From positions 992,001-1,056,000 of the forward strand of contig CAWATZ010000003.1 of NCBI GenBank assembly GCA_963784995.1: a stretch of 64,000 nt of DNA. Direction: 5' to 3'. Positions 1-8,163 of this stretch are shown here, in pieces (the stretch's first letter is position 1; every line of letters begins with the position of its first letter). This DNA comes from CAWATZ01 sp963784995. Its GTDB lineage: Bacteria; Planctomycetota; Planctomycetia; Gemmatales; Gemmataceae. A program made the position numbers and the translations under genes. A model generated the notes under the pieces. The model worked only from the letters and a program-made list of their open reading frames with translations. It made no database searches and was not told the origin of the DNA.

Positions 1-639
1 GACCGTCAGCTTGATCTCGGCCGGGGCGGCCCTGGTGCCGGCGGCGGCGGCGGCAACCTTCACGGTCGAGGTGCCGCCCTTGGCGTCCATGGCCGGGGCA
101 ATCTCGACGCTTCCTTCGCTCTTGTCCGCGGCGATGGTCAGTTCCGGAGTCTTGATCCCCGCGGGCAGACCGGCGAACGTCACCTTCACGGGGCCCTTGA
201 CGTTCTCGCGCTTGACCTTGACGGTCAACGTCTTCTTGGCACCCGCATCCACGGCGAAGGTGCCGGGGACCTCCAGCTTCAAGCTGGCGATTTTCGGCTC
301 TTCCTTGGTCAGGTCCACAAAGGCGGTCTTGCCGGGAGTGACCTGGACCTTGGCCTGGCGCACCACTTCCTTGCCGTCGGCTCCTTTCCAGACCGCCTTG
401 ACGGTGTAGACCAGGACGTGACCCTTTTCGGGAGGCGCGACGGGGGGCGACTCATACCGGCGCTTGGGACCGGTGGACTTGGTCTTCTCTCCGTCGATGT
501 ACACTTCCGCTCCAGGTGGCACGGTCACTTCCACGATGACCGGTTTTTTCTGGGCTTCCTCGGCCGGCAACGCGGCCGGCGACCAGAACACGGCAACCAG
601 CAGGCTCCAGGGAGCCAGCCGACAAGCGAGGTGAACCAT
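1..639 (-). CDS. TIGR03000 domain exported protein (3' end outside window)
   Basis: The reading frame runs open from an ATG at 639 to the left edge, giving 213 codons without a stop, so the C-terminus is missing. A purine-rich GGAGAA lies just upstream of the ATG. Residues 1 to about 26 form a signal peptide ending in ALPAEEA. Residues about 32-90 match the planctomycete TIGR03000 domain: VEVTVPPGAEVYIDGEKT, then TGPKRRYESPP, then VLVYTVKAVW. The rest is beta-rich, with repeated VKV/LTV strands and a Lys-rich tone, resembling an Ig-like fold. The domain is common in exported planctomycete proteins of unknown role. The gene is divergent from the DUF1549 gene to its right. The TIGR03000 call is strong; the function is unknown. 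Confidence 0.8.
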   Translation of the reverse strand, partial: MVHLACRLAPWSLLVAVFWSPAALPAEEAQKKPVIVEVTVPPGAEVYIDGEKTKSTGPKRRYESPPVAPPEKGHVLVYTVKAVWKGADGKEVVRQAKVQVTPGKTAFVDLTKEEPKIASLKLEVPGTFAVDAGAKKTLTVKVKRENVKGPVKVTFAGLPAGIKTPELTIAADKSEGSVEIAPAMDAKGGTSTVKVAAAAAGTRAAPAEIKLTV

Positions 640-842
640 GGGACCATTCTCCTTCAAGACAGTGTGGCTGCAGGCACAGCGCCGAGCTGGGAGCGAGCAA
701 CCGGTGGGGCAAATGCAGCTATTTTAAGACCCACGAACCGAAAGGCGAGCGGCGTGGTGCCTCCCCGGGGCCAGCCGTCGGCCGGCTGCTCGCCGCCAAA
801 CATTTCCTTGGCCTGGACGTTCGGCCGTGGTATGATCCCAAC

Positions 843-860
843 AGAATCGGAAACGATTCT
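843..860. promoter_or_regulatory. Perfect short palindrome in divergent intergenic region
   Basis: AGAATCG-gaaa-CGATTCT is a perfect 7-bp inverted repeat, 48 nt before the ATG at 908, in the 268-nt gap between two divergent genes. It could be an operator or a small hairpin; nothing else in the gap is recognisable. Confidence 0.25.
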
Positions 861-907
861 CCAGCCGACTGGCATCCCGCCTTCCTCCTTCGCCGGAGAG
901 CCTGCCG

Positions 908-2491
908 ATGAGCCCCTCCTGCCGACGGCTTCTGCCGTCCCTGGTTGCGTTGCTTCTCCTCCCCGCCGGGGTCTGGGCCGACGATTCCCTGCATCAACGG
1001 CTGGACCCTTTGATCCTGGCCGGGGCCAGGGGCCGTCCGGTCAGCCCCCTGGCCGACGACGCGGAGTTCCTGCGCCGCATCACCCTGGACCTGGCCGGCC
1101 GGATTCCCTCAACTCAGGAAACCCGCGCCTTCCTGCAAGACCAGGCTGCCGACAAGCGAGTCCGGCTGATCGATCGGCTGCTGGCCAGCCCCGAACACGT
1201 CCGGCGGCTGACGGACCTGTTCCACGTCATGCTCTTGGAACGGCTCGGCGACCATCCGGAGTGGACGCGCTATCTGCGGACCTCGTTCGAGGCCAACAAG
1301 CCCTGGGACGTGCTGGCCCGGGAAATCCTGCGGGCGGCCCCGCGTGACGAAGCCACCCGGGGCGCGGCCTTTTTCTATGCCAAACGGCTCGAGCATTATG
1401 GCCAGAACCCGGTCGATTACGCGGGCCTGACCCGCGACGTTGCCCGGCTCTTCCTCGGCAAGGACCTGCGCTGCGCCCAGTGCCACGACCACCTGTTCAT
1501 TCGCGACTACAAGCAGGCCGATTTCCAGGGCCTGCACGCCTTCTTCCAGAACACCTTTCTCCAGGACGCAAAATATCCAACGGTCGGGGAGAAGCCGACC
1601 CTGGTCCCGCTGGATTTCATGTCGGTCTTCCGCAAGGTGCCTCACAAGACCGGCCCGCGAATTCCCGGCGGCAAGGAGCTTGCGGTCCCGGTCCTCAAAA
1701 AGGAGGAACTGTACCTCAAGCCGGCCAACCCGAAGAACCAGGACCCGGGCCAGCTGCGTTTCAGCCCCCTGGCCCAGCTGGCCGAGCAGTTGCCGCGCGG
1801 CGACAACCCGGCCTTTGTCCGCAACAGCGTCAATCGCCTCTGGTGGGCGATGCTGGGCCGGGGCCTGGTGCATCCGCTCGACCTGCACCACTCGGCCAAC
1901 CCGCCTTCCCATCCCGAGGTGCTCGACCTGCTGGCCCGGGAGTTCGTGGCCCACAAGTTCGACGTCCGCTGGCTGCTGCGCGAGCTGGCCCTGAGCCAGA
2001 CCTACCAGCGCTCCAGCCTGCTGCCGAAAGGGCAAGACAAGCTGGAGCCGTCGGCGTTCCTGACGGCCCTGGAGAAACGGCTGTCGGCCGAGCAGTTGCT
2101 GGCCGCGATGCAGGTGGCGACCGGAGAACGGGAAGACACGAGTTCGGCTGCGGTCCTGGCTCGCTTTCAGAAGGCGTTCGCCAACCCGGCCCGGGAGGCG
2201 GAGGACGAGATAGCCGGCTCGCTCAAGGCCGCGCTGTTCCTGCTCAACGACGAGGTGGTGCTGGGCTGGCTGCAGCCGAAGCCGGGCAACCTGATGGATC
2301 GGCTGCTCAACCGGGACGACAACGCCGTGGCCGAGGAGCTGTACCTCAGCGTGCTGTCCCGGCTGCCGTCGAGCGAGGAACGGGCAACGGTGCAAGCGCA
2401 CCTGGCCAAGAATGCCGGCAAGCGGAAGACGGCCCTGTTCCAGCTGAGCTGGGCCTTGCTGGCCTCGACAGAGTTCGCGGTCAATCATTGA
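908..2491 (+). CDS. DUF1549/DUF1553 domain exported protein
   Basis: 527-residue exported protein. A signal peptide (about 1-24, ending GVWA) is followed by a DUF1549 region carrying FLRRITLDLAGRIP and a haem-like CAQCHDH near residue 189. The C-terminal half matches DUF1553 (FVRNSVNRLWWAMLGRGLV, then HPEVLDLLAREF). Compared with the 1049-residue relative at 14829-17978 it lacks the N-terminal PSCyt1 cytochrome domain, so it is the short form. These families are planctomycete-specific and often paired with a DUF1501 gene, as here (next gene). The role is not established; a link to periplasmic electron transfer is inferred from the CxxCH. The start is chosen by the signal peptide. Confidence 0.85.
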   Translation: MSPSCRRLLPSLVALLLLPAGVWADDSLHQRLDPLILAGARGRPVSPLADDAEFLRRITLDLAGRIPSTQETRAFLQDQAADKRVRLIDRLLASPEHVRRLTDLFHVMLLERLGDHPEWTRYLRTSFEANKPWDVLAREILRAAPRDEATRGAAFFYAKRLEHYGQNPVDYAGLTRDVARLFLGKDLRCAQCHDHLFIRDYKQADFQGLHAFFQNTFLQDAKYPTVGEKPTLVPLDFMSVFRKVPHKTGPRIPGGKELAVPVLKKEELYLKPANPKNQDPGQLRFSPLAQLAEQLPRGDNPAFVRNSVNRLWWAMLGRGLVHPLDLHHSANPPSHPEVLDLLAREFVAHKFDVRWLLRELALSQTYQRSSLLPKGQDKLEPSAFLTALEKRLSAEQLLAAMQVATGEREDTSSAAVLARFQKAFANPAREAEDEIAGSLKAALFLLNDEVVLGWLQPKPGNLMDRLLNRDDNAVAEELYLSVLSRLPSSEERATVQAHLAKNAGKRKTALFQLSWALLASTEFAVNH

Positions 2492-2495
2492 GATC

Positions 2496-2560
2496 CCGTA
2501 GGTCAGGCTTTCCAGCCTGACGTTTCCCTCTGCTGTCAGGCTGGAAAGCCTGACCTACGG
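2496..2560. repeat. REPIN-like inverted repeat A
   Basis: Two inverted copies of a GTAG-footed hairpin: GTAG then GTCAGGCTttccAGCCTGAC, and its mirror ending CCTAC. The outer stem extends to CCGTAGG/CCTACGG. It starts 5 nt after the stop of the preceding gene and has no T-tract, so it is not a typical intrinsic terminator. Confidence 0.8.
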
Positions 2561-2576
2561 ATCGGAGATTCAACCC

Positions 2577-3866
2577 GTGACTAACATGGACCTTTGCAAG
2601 CCGCACGAGCATCTGCTATCGCGCCGCCAGTGGTTGACCGGTGCCGCCGGTGGCCTGGCGTCTGCGCTGGGATTGGGCGGCGTGCCCGCTCCGGCGCTGG
2701 CCCGGGAACTGAAGAAGAAGCACAAGCAGGTGCTGTTCCTCTGGCTGGACGGCGGCATCAGCCAGCTGGAGAGCTGGGACCCCAAGCCGAACACGCCGTT
2801 TGGCGGCCCGTTCCGGACGATCGCGACGTCGGTGCCCGGCGTCCACCTGAGCGAGCTGCTGCCGCGCACGGCGAAATTGATGCACCATCTGGCGATCATC
2901 CGCAGTCTCTGCACCCAGGACGATTCGCACTCCGCCGGGGTGGACCGCATCCAGCGCGGCGACCCGAAGAACCGCGGCGTCGTCTACCCCTACCTGGGCT
3001 CGGCCGTGGCCCGCTGGCTGGGTCCCGGTGACAGCGGCCTGCCTCCCTACGTCTGGATCAAGCCGGGCAACGGCGGCTTCCTGCACAAGGATGCCGGCTT
3101 CCTCGGTCCGAAATACGGGGCCGTGGCCTTTGGCGACGGCAAGCCGCCGGAGAACCTGCTCCGCTCTCCTCTGCTCACCGAGGCGGAAGACCAGGAGCGC
3201 AACGAGCTGCGCCGCCTGGCCGATCGCCGCTACGCCCAGGGCCGGAGCAAGGAAACCGCCGAGATGATGGGGCACACCTACGAGATGGCGGCCCAGTTGC
3301 AGAAGCACGGCAAACTCTTTGACTTCAGCACGTTTCCGCAAAAGGACGTGGAGCGCTACGGCTCATTCGACCTGGGCCGGCACCTGCTGCTGGCCCGGCG
3401 GATGCTGGAAGCCGGCGTGACCTTTGTCAAGGTGACCAGTTACGGCTGGGACACGCACGGTGACAACTTCAACGGCCATGCCAGCCTGGTGCCGAAGTTT
3501 GACCAGGGGTTCGCGGCCGTCATCGAGGACCTGGCCGACCGGGGCATGCTGGACCACGTGCTGGTGGTGGTGCTGTCGGAGTTTGGCCGGACGCCGCGGA
3601 TCAACGGCCACCTGGGCCGGGACCACTGGCCGCAAGCCTGGTCGCTGGCGATGGCGGGGACAGGCCTGAAACGCGGCGTGGTGGTGGGCAAGACCAACGA
3701 CAGGGGCACCTGGGTGGCCAGCGAGGAACTGGACATCGGCCACCTGTTCCACACCTGGTTCCGCGCCCTGGGCGTGGACCCGAGCACCACCGAGTACGAC
3801 AACAAGGGCCAGCCGCTGCCGCTGGCTCATGAAGATTGCAAGCCGGTGACGGAAGTCCTGGCGTGA
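2577..3866 (+). CDS. DUF1501 domain exported protein
   Basis: 429 residues from a GTG at 2577; an ATG at 2586 is an equally good start. The N-terminus has a Tat-like RRQWLTGAAGGLASALG signal. The body matches DUF1501: KQVLFLWLDGGISQLESWD, HLSELLPRTAKLMHHLAIIR, TSYGWDTHGDN and VVVLSEFGRTPRING. DUF1501 proteins belong to the alkaline phosphatase/sulfatase-like superfamily, but no substrate is known. The gene follows the DUF1549/DUF1553 gene with only repeat A between them, the pairing normally seen in Planctomycetota, so the two probably act together at the cell surface or periplasm. Confidence 0.85.
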   Translation: MTNMDLCKPHEHLLSRRQWLTGAAGGLASALGLGGVPAPALARELKKKHKQVLFLWLDGGISQLESWDPKPNTPFGGPFRTIATSVPGVHLSELLPRTAKLMHHLAIIRSLCTQDDSHSAGVDRIQRGDPKNRGVVYPYLGSAVARWLGPGDSGLPPYVWIKPGNGGFLHKDAGFLGPKYGAVAFGDGKPPENLLRSPLLTEAEDQERNELRRLADRRYAQGRSKETAEMMGHTYEMAAQLQKHGKLFDFSTFPQKDVERYGSFDLGRHLLLARRMLEAGVTFVKVTSYGWDTHGDNFNGHASLVPKFDQGFAAVIEDLADRGMLDHVLVVVLSEFGRTPRINGHLGRDHWPQAWSLAMAGTGLKRGVVVGKTNDRGTWVASEELDIGHLFHTWFRALGVDPSTTEYDNKGQPLPLAHEDCKPVTEVLA

Positions 3867-3924
3867 ACCTGTTAGCCGCGACGCGGCTATTGCGTCACAG
3901 GAAACCAATGTCCGGCTCGCCTTT

Positions 3925-4147
3925 CCCAGGGCGATGCCCTGGGCTATCGTGTTGCGCCCCTTCGGGGCGAAAGACAAGGTTTTCCGCCCCGAAGGGGCAA
4001 CACGATAGCCCAGGGCATCGCCCTGGGTTGGAGGAGCCTTTTCCCAGGGCGATGCCCTGGGCTATCGTGTTGCGCCCCTTCGGGGCGAAAGACAAGGTTT
4101 TCCGCCCCGAAGGGGCGCAACACGATAGCCCAGGGCATCGCCCTGGG
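3925..4147. repeat. Double copy of a two-hairpin inverted repeat (family B)
   Basis: Two near-identical units (3925-4027 and 4043-4147) fill most of the 341-nt gap before the WD40 gene. Each unit has CCCAGGGcgatgCCCTGGG and CGCCCCttcgGGGGCG hairpins, then the mirror image of both. A separate single hairpin, GTTAGCCGCGACGCGGCTA, lies at 3870-3889. Diverged half-units of the same type occur at 48375 and 51255. Confidence 0.8.
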
Positions 4148-4207
4148 TTGGAGGAGCGTCGCCCTTTTTCTTTCTGAGCCGCGATAACAACTGAATGAGG
4201 CGACAGC

Positions 4208-5308
4208 ATGAACCTCGATCCGAAAACACTGCTGCAACGCTACGGTCCCAAAGTGGTCGGCAAGCCAATCGCGCTGGATCAGCAGCTGTGCGTGGTCCGC
4301 TACAGTCCATGCGGCCGGTTCCTGGCTGCCGGCAGCTTCGAGGCCCGGGTGCGCCGCTGGTCCACGGCAGCCGATCCCATGACCGAGCTGCCGCCGCTGC
4401 TGGGCCACAACGGCTGGGTGCAGAGCCTGACCTTTCATCCGGACGGCCAGCGGCTCTTCACCGCGGACAGCTGGGGCCGGCTCTGCTGCTGGCCGTTCGC
4501 AGAGAAGGAGCCAAAGCCGCTCTGGCAGGTGCCCGAAGCGCACAATGGCTGGATTCGCCGCCTGGCAGTCAGCCCCGACGGCAAGCTGCTGGCCAGCTGC
4601 GGTCGGGATGGCGTTGTCCGGCTCTGGTCGCCGGAGAACGGTCATAAGGTCCGTGAGCTGACCGATCACAAGGAAGACGTCTTCTCCCTGGCGTTTCACC
4701 CGGAGGGGAAAGTGCTTGTTTCGGGTGACCTGAAGGGGGCCATTCGCTGCTGGGACGTGACCACGGGCAAGAGCCAACGGCAGCTCGATGCCAAGCAGTT
4801 CTACCTCTACGATCGCATCCAGGACGTTGGCGGCGTGCGCTGCCTGGTCTTTGCCCGGGACGGTGCGCTGCTCCTGGCCGGTGGCAGCCAGCCCAAAACC
4901 GGCGGCTTTGTCGAGGCAACGCCGCTGCTGCTGGCTTATGACTGGGCCACGGGCCAGCTCAAGCACGTGCTCAAACCGGGGGCGGATCGCGATGGGTTCG
5001 TGCTGGACGCACACTGGCACCCCGATGGCTTCGTGATGGCGGTCACCAGCGGTCAGCCGGGCAGCGGCAAGCTGCTGTTTCAGCGGCTGGAGGACGCCCA
5101 GCCGTTCTTCCTCTCGACCGGGATGGCCAACTGCCACGCCCTGGCGGTCCACCCCAACAGCAAGCGGCTGATCGTGTCGGCGACGAACGCCAACAGCAAC
5201 GGCAACGGGCGGGTCAAGGGGGCAAACAAGGAGTATCCGGGGAACTTCTCGCCGCTGCACGTCTGGGAGATCCCCGCGGGGAAGGAGGCGGGACGCAAGG
5301 AGAATTGA
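4208..5308 (+). CDS. WD40 repeat protein
   Basis: 366 residues with at least four WD40 blades: YSPCGRFLAAGSFEARVRRW, FHPDGQRLFTADSWGRLCCW, VSPDGKLLASCGRDGVVRLW and FHPEGKVLVSGDLKGAIRCW. Each shows the usual S-P/H-P-D-G and terminal W. Later blades are weaker, but the length fits one seven-bladed propeller. There is no signal peptide, so it is probably cytoplasmic and a protein-binding scaffold. It follows the DUF1501 gene after the family B repeats; in planctomycetes such WD40 genes often accompany DUF1549/DUF1501 pairs. The specific partner is unknown. Confidence 0.85.
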   Translation: MNLDPKTLLQRYGPKVVGKPIALDQQLCVVRYSPCGRFLAAGSFEARVRRWSTAADPMTELPPLLGHNGWVQSLTFHPDGQRLFTADSWGRLCCWPFAEKEPKPLWQVPEAHNGWIRRLAVSPDGKLLASCGRDGVVRLWSPENGHKVRELTDHKEDVFSLAFHPEGKVLVSGDLKGAIRCWDVTTGKSQRQLDAKQFYLYDRIQDVGGVRCLVFARDGALLLAGGSQPKTGGFVEATPLLLAYDWATGQLKHVLKPGADRDGFVLDAHWHPDGFVMAVTSGQPGSGKLLFQRLEDAQPFFLSTGMANCHALAVHPNSKRLIVSATNANSNGNGRVKGANKEYPGNFSPLHVWEIPAGKEAGRKEN

Positions 5309-5417
5309 GGCAAGCCTGAAGCAGACCTCCGTTGACGCGAGCCGCTCCCTCAAGCTGAAACATGGTCTAGAGTTGAGGGGGGCAGCAGCTTTTCCTCTTC
5401 TGGAGGTCTTGATCCGA

Positions 5418-6048
5418 ATGGCACACCGAATCCTCTGGGCCGCGTGTCTGCTCCTGGCAGCGGGATGCGGCAGGCCACATCCTTTCGCAGCGGAGCAGCC
5501 GCCAGCGGAGGAAGACCTCGTTCCCGTACTGGTCGCGAAGAAGAAGGTCAAGCAACTCACCGCTCTCAATGAGCCGGCCGACTTTTTCGAGGTCCAGCAG
5601 AAGCCCCGCAACGCCGTCCCGGAGAAAGCTCTCTCCAGCCTTGAGGAATTGAGAGACCGCCGAACGAACAAGAACATCAGCGAGGGAAGCATCCTCACTC
5701 GTGACGACGTGATCTCAGCAGACCTGGCTGGGCGTAGTGGGTATTGTGGTCCTTCTTTCTACAGCTGGGTCGGGGTAAAGCCAGTTGTGGCGGGCGAGAG
5801 CGTGCAGCGTGGTTCGCGCCGGAGATTTCCTTTGCACCTATGAACACGAGAATCATTCGGTCACCGAGACGCTTCTCCAGGATACACTCATTCTGGGGGT
5901 CAGTAATCAAGCAGTGAAGGATACCGAACAGCCTTCGGAACTCCTGGTGCTAATTAAGGTTCCTCCAGAAGATGCAACGCGATTGGCATTAGCCGCGAGA
6001 CTCGGCGAACTGCGATTCTTACCGGGAGCCGGCACGAAGGAAAAGTAA
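5418..6048 (+). pseudogene. SAF/CpaB-like lipoprotein, apparent frameshift
   Basis: Starts MAHRILWAACLLLAAGC, a lipoprotein signal with the lipobox Cys at about residue 17. It then has a SAF domain like CpaB/RcpC of Flp pilus assembly (VPVLVAKKKVKQL, DFFEVQQKPRNAVPEKAL, RRTNKNISEGSILTRDDV). The frame is lost near 5808. The other frame continues the family (VVRAGDFLCTYEHENHSV, TLLQDTLILGVSNQ, EDATRLALAARLGELRFL) to the stop at 6048. Skipping one C at CAG-C-GTGGTT joins both parts as VQVVRAGDF. No other pilus genes are nearby, so it may be a stand-alone relative. Whether the frameshift is real or an assembly error cannot be told here. Confidence 0.65.
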
Positions 6049-6097
6049 TCACGGTCTGGCTGGTTCTTCGGGGAAAAGCGTCTTCGACGTTGCGGGA

Positions 6098-6355
6098 TCA
6101 TCGCTTCGTCCCATATTCTCGCTGGTAGAACTCCAGAGTGGGGTCGTCCGCATCATCCTCCTTCATGGCCCGCTCGACGAGGATGGCAACTTGCTGCATG
6201 GTGAGATCCTCGCCCTCTCCCAGGAAGCCTTTGATCCGCTCGTAGGCTTCGGCTGCGATGAGGACATACGTCTTGTTTGTCCGCAGATCGATCAACCGTG
6301 GCGGCTCCGAGCTGGCGTCAATGGCCTGCTGCTGCTGTGGGGTTAGTTCAAGCAT
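6098..6355 (-). CDS. Small antitoxin-like protein
   Basis: 85 residues: MLELTPQQQQAIDASSEP, then RLIDLRTNKTYVLIAAEAYE, then an acidic, flexible C-terminus. The middle block resembles Phd/YefM-like antitoxins (a beta strand followed by a YERIKG helix). No toxin gene lies downstream on the same strand; that space is occupied by the end of the opposite-strand SAF gene. It is therefore an orphan antitoxin or a regulator of unknown target. The family call is by resemblance only. Confidence 0.55.
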   Translation of the reverse strand: MLELTPQQQQAIDASSEPPRLIDLRTNKTYVLIAAEAYERIKGFLGEGEDLTMQQVAILVERAMKEDDADDPTLEFYQREYGTKR

Positions 6356-6612
6356 CGCTGTCTCCTTTGCGTCATCCGATTATACTCAAGCCGTCCCACC
6401 TGAGAAGATTACTTTCTGACCGTCACGGATTTTGGGGAAGGGGCAAAAGAGGGCAAGAAGAGACAGCGTGTGCTGCTGGCGTGTTGGCGGTGTCGCTTTT
6501 TTGTCATCCGTGGGGCAAGCACAGTCACGCCTGGGCATTTCCTGGGACACCGCCAGGCAAAAAGCGCCGTTGGCGATGTGGCGGTCTCACCGGTTGGGTC
6601 TCGGCGTCCCCA

Positions 6613-6765
6613 GACGGATGGCGGCGAATCAAGTCCAAAGGAGGACACCGCCAGTTCAAACATTCAACCAAGTGCGGTCGCGTGACCGTGTCCGGGAAGC
6701 TGAGTGATGATCTGAAGCCCGGCACCGAGCATAGCATTCTTCGTCAAGCTGGACTGAAAGGCTGA
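6613..6765 (+). pseudogene. hicA toxin remnant, 5' truncated
   Basis: The frame ending at 6765 encodes DGWRRIKSKGGHRQFKH, then RVTVSGKLSDDLKPGTEHSI and LRQAGLKG. This is the HicA core: the SHRQF-type catalytic His block plus the V-P-G and SDDL-P-GT-SIL-QAG tail. The usual first 12-15 residues (MK-REVI-LLE) are absent and no start codon lies in frame close to DGW. Upstream DNA reads as unrelated sequence, so the 5' end was lost. The intact hicB follows 5 nt after its stop. Without its N-terminus the toxin is probably inactive or poorly made. Confidence 0.65.
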
Positions 6766-6770
6766 GTCCC

Positions 6771-7004
6771 ATGATCCGCTACGCTGTCGTGATTGAAAAG
6801 GCTGCTCGGAACTATTCCGCTTACCTCCCGGACGTACCCGGATGTGTGGCGACAGGCGCGACCCTGGATGAGGTTCGCCAGAACCTGAAAGAGGCCGTGC
6901 AGCTCCACCTGGAAGGGATGGCTGAAGACGGAGATCAGCCACCGAAAGCAACCACAGCCGTCGAATACCTCGACGTGGAAGAGCCTGTGGCCTCCGAACC
7001 TTGA
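6771..7004 (+). CDS. hicB: HicB-family antitoxin
   Basis: 77 residues with the partial RNase H fold of HicB: MIRYAVVIEKAARNYSAYLP, DVPGCVATGATLDEVRQNL, KEAVQLHLEGMAEDG. It lacks the C-terminal helix-turn-helix or ribbon-helix-helix seen in some HicB proteins, so it is the short form. HicB normally binds and neutralises the mRNA interferase HicA; here the adjacent hicA is 5'-truncated. It is likely a relic module in which the antitoxin outlived its toxin. The start is supported by hicA-hicB spacing. Confidence 0.8.
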   Translation: MIRYAVVIEKAARNYSAYLPDVPGCVATGATLDEVRQNLKEAVQLHLEGMAEDGDQPPKATTAVEYLDVEEPVASEP

Positions 7005-7075
7005 AGAGGGCCTGCCACGTGGTTGGCCCTGTCCCCTCGGAAAGCCGGAAACAGACCCGGCGACCCGCCGCCTCG

Positions 7076-7672
7076 TCAGGTGGACCCTCCTCTTGCTTCT
7101 GCTTCTGCTTGTTCTGTCTCGCTCGCACCCACCGGACGCCGCTCCGGAAGCGGAATGCGGCGGCGAACGTGTGGCTGCACCCTCCCAAGCAGCCTTAGAT
7201 GCCCAGTTCGGCGCAGGTCCCCGGATACCCGGAGTGCCCGCATGTCGATGGCCACGCAACGTCCCGCGGCCGCATGCTCCCGCGCCTCAGCCGCTCCACG
7301 GCAGTAATGCACGTCCTGGTCGCACGTCGAGCAATGTCGGACTGAATCCACCACAGTCAGCTGCAAGGTATCCCAGCGCTGCGGGCACTGGAAGGCAAAG
7401 GTGACGCACCCCTCGACCGGGGCGCAATCCAGTGACCGCCACCAGCCAGGCCCGACAGCGGCCTGCAACTCCCGCAGTCGAGTCCGGAGTTTCCGCCGGC
7501 GGGAAGACTTTCGGGGCAAGGCGTCCAGTTCGCACTCGACCCGGAGGTATTCCGCCCGGAGGAGGGAAAGGGGATCGCCTTGTTCCTCCAGCCAGTCCGA
7601 GTAGATCAGTCGGGGCGTGGGGTCATGCGGGTCTGCCAGAATCGCTTGCAAGAAGCCGACCTCAAGGTTCAT
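7076..7672 (-). CDS. TIGR02996 domain protein
   Basis: 198 residues from the ATG at 7672. The N-terminus matches the planctomycete repeat-companion domain TIGR02996: EVGFLQAILADPHDPTPRLI, YSDWLEEQGDP, LLRAEYLRVECEL. A Cys/His region follows (HCSTCDQDVHYC), which may bind a metal, and then an Arg-rich tail. The domain is typically seen at the N-terminus of variable planctomycete proteins and has no assigned function. An upstream extension in the same frame looks non-coding, so the ATG preceding NLEVGFLQ is preferred. Confidence 0.7.
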   Translation of the reverse strand: MNLEVGFLQAILADPHDPTPRLIYSDWLEEQGDPLSLLRAEYLRVECELDALPRKSSRRRKLRTRLRELQAAVGPGWWRSLDCAPVEGCVTFAFQCPQRWDTLQLTVVDSVRHCSTCDQDVHYCRGAAEAREHAAAGRCVAIDMRALRVSGDLRRTGHLRLLGRVQPHVRRRIPLPERRPVGASETEQAEAEARGGST

Positions 7673-7829
7673 CGACGTTTTCCTCCCAGGACAACTCTGC
7701 TGCCCTTTCAGCCCTCGCGGCGCGGCGAGATCCGCTCGGTCCTCCCAGTGACGCCTTGAGCGCCACCAGAAAGCCGAGTATGCTGAAAGACGGTCCCCTT
7801 CCCGTGGCCGTTTCCGAAAGGACCCACTC

Positions 7830-8045
7830 ATGAGTACCGATGCGGGCGAGCGCCAGGCACAGCAGACCCAGCAGCGCATCAAGGACTTTCTCAGTCTGTT
7901 ACCCTTGACCCTGGAAATCGCCGGCCTGTCGCGCTGTGAAGCAGGGCGCTACTTCAACGAGGACCAGATGGGTTTGCGAGCTAACACCATCAAAAGCGCC
8001 TACAAGGTCGCTCGGCAGTTGATCTCCGAGGTCGCGTATAAGTAA
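7830..8045 (+). CDS. Small conserved-looking hypothetical protein
   Basis: 71 residues: MSTDAGERQAQQTQQRIKDF, LSLLPLTLEIAGLSRCEAGR, YFNEDQMGLRANTIKSAYKV, ARQLISEVAYK. It is predominantly helical, without a signal or membrane segment. The YFNEDQM-RANTIKSAYK-AR part has the look of a small DNA- or RNA-associated helical protein. I do not recognise a family. It sits alone between the divergent TIGR02996 gene and the large propeller gene. Confidence 0.55.
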   Translation: MSTDAGERQAQQTQQRIKDFLSLLPLTLEIAGLSRCEAGRYFNEDQMGLRANTIKSAYKVARQLISEVAYK

Positions 8046-8163
8046 GTGTACTCGGCTCGTTCTTGTTCCGCCATCCTTTTCCCGGAGTCCCTCCCTGGAC
8101 CTTGTGGCCCAGGGAGGGTTAGCACGCTCCGGGGCCATTTGCCTACCGGAGACAACCTCGTTC

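Noticed and set aside
2496..2560. Interpretation of the inverted repeats purely as intrinsic terminators
   Set aside because: Most lack a T-tract, many lie between co-directional genes or before starts, and some lie in coding regions. True terminators with T-runs (23295, 30893) look different.
3925..4147. Possible CRISPR array
   Set aside because: The repeated units are inverted double hairpins in two copies without spacers, and no cas genes are present.
3944..5698. A 584-codon minus-strand frame spanning the family B repeats and the WD40 gene
   Set aside because: The repeats translate into a repetitive peptide and the rest is antisense to WD40 blades.
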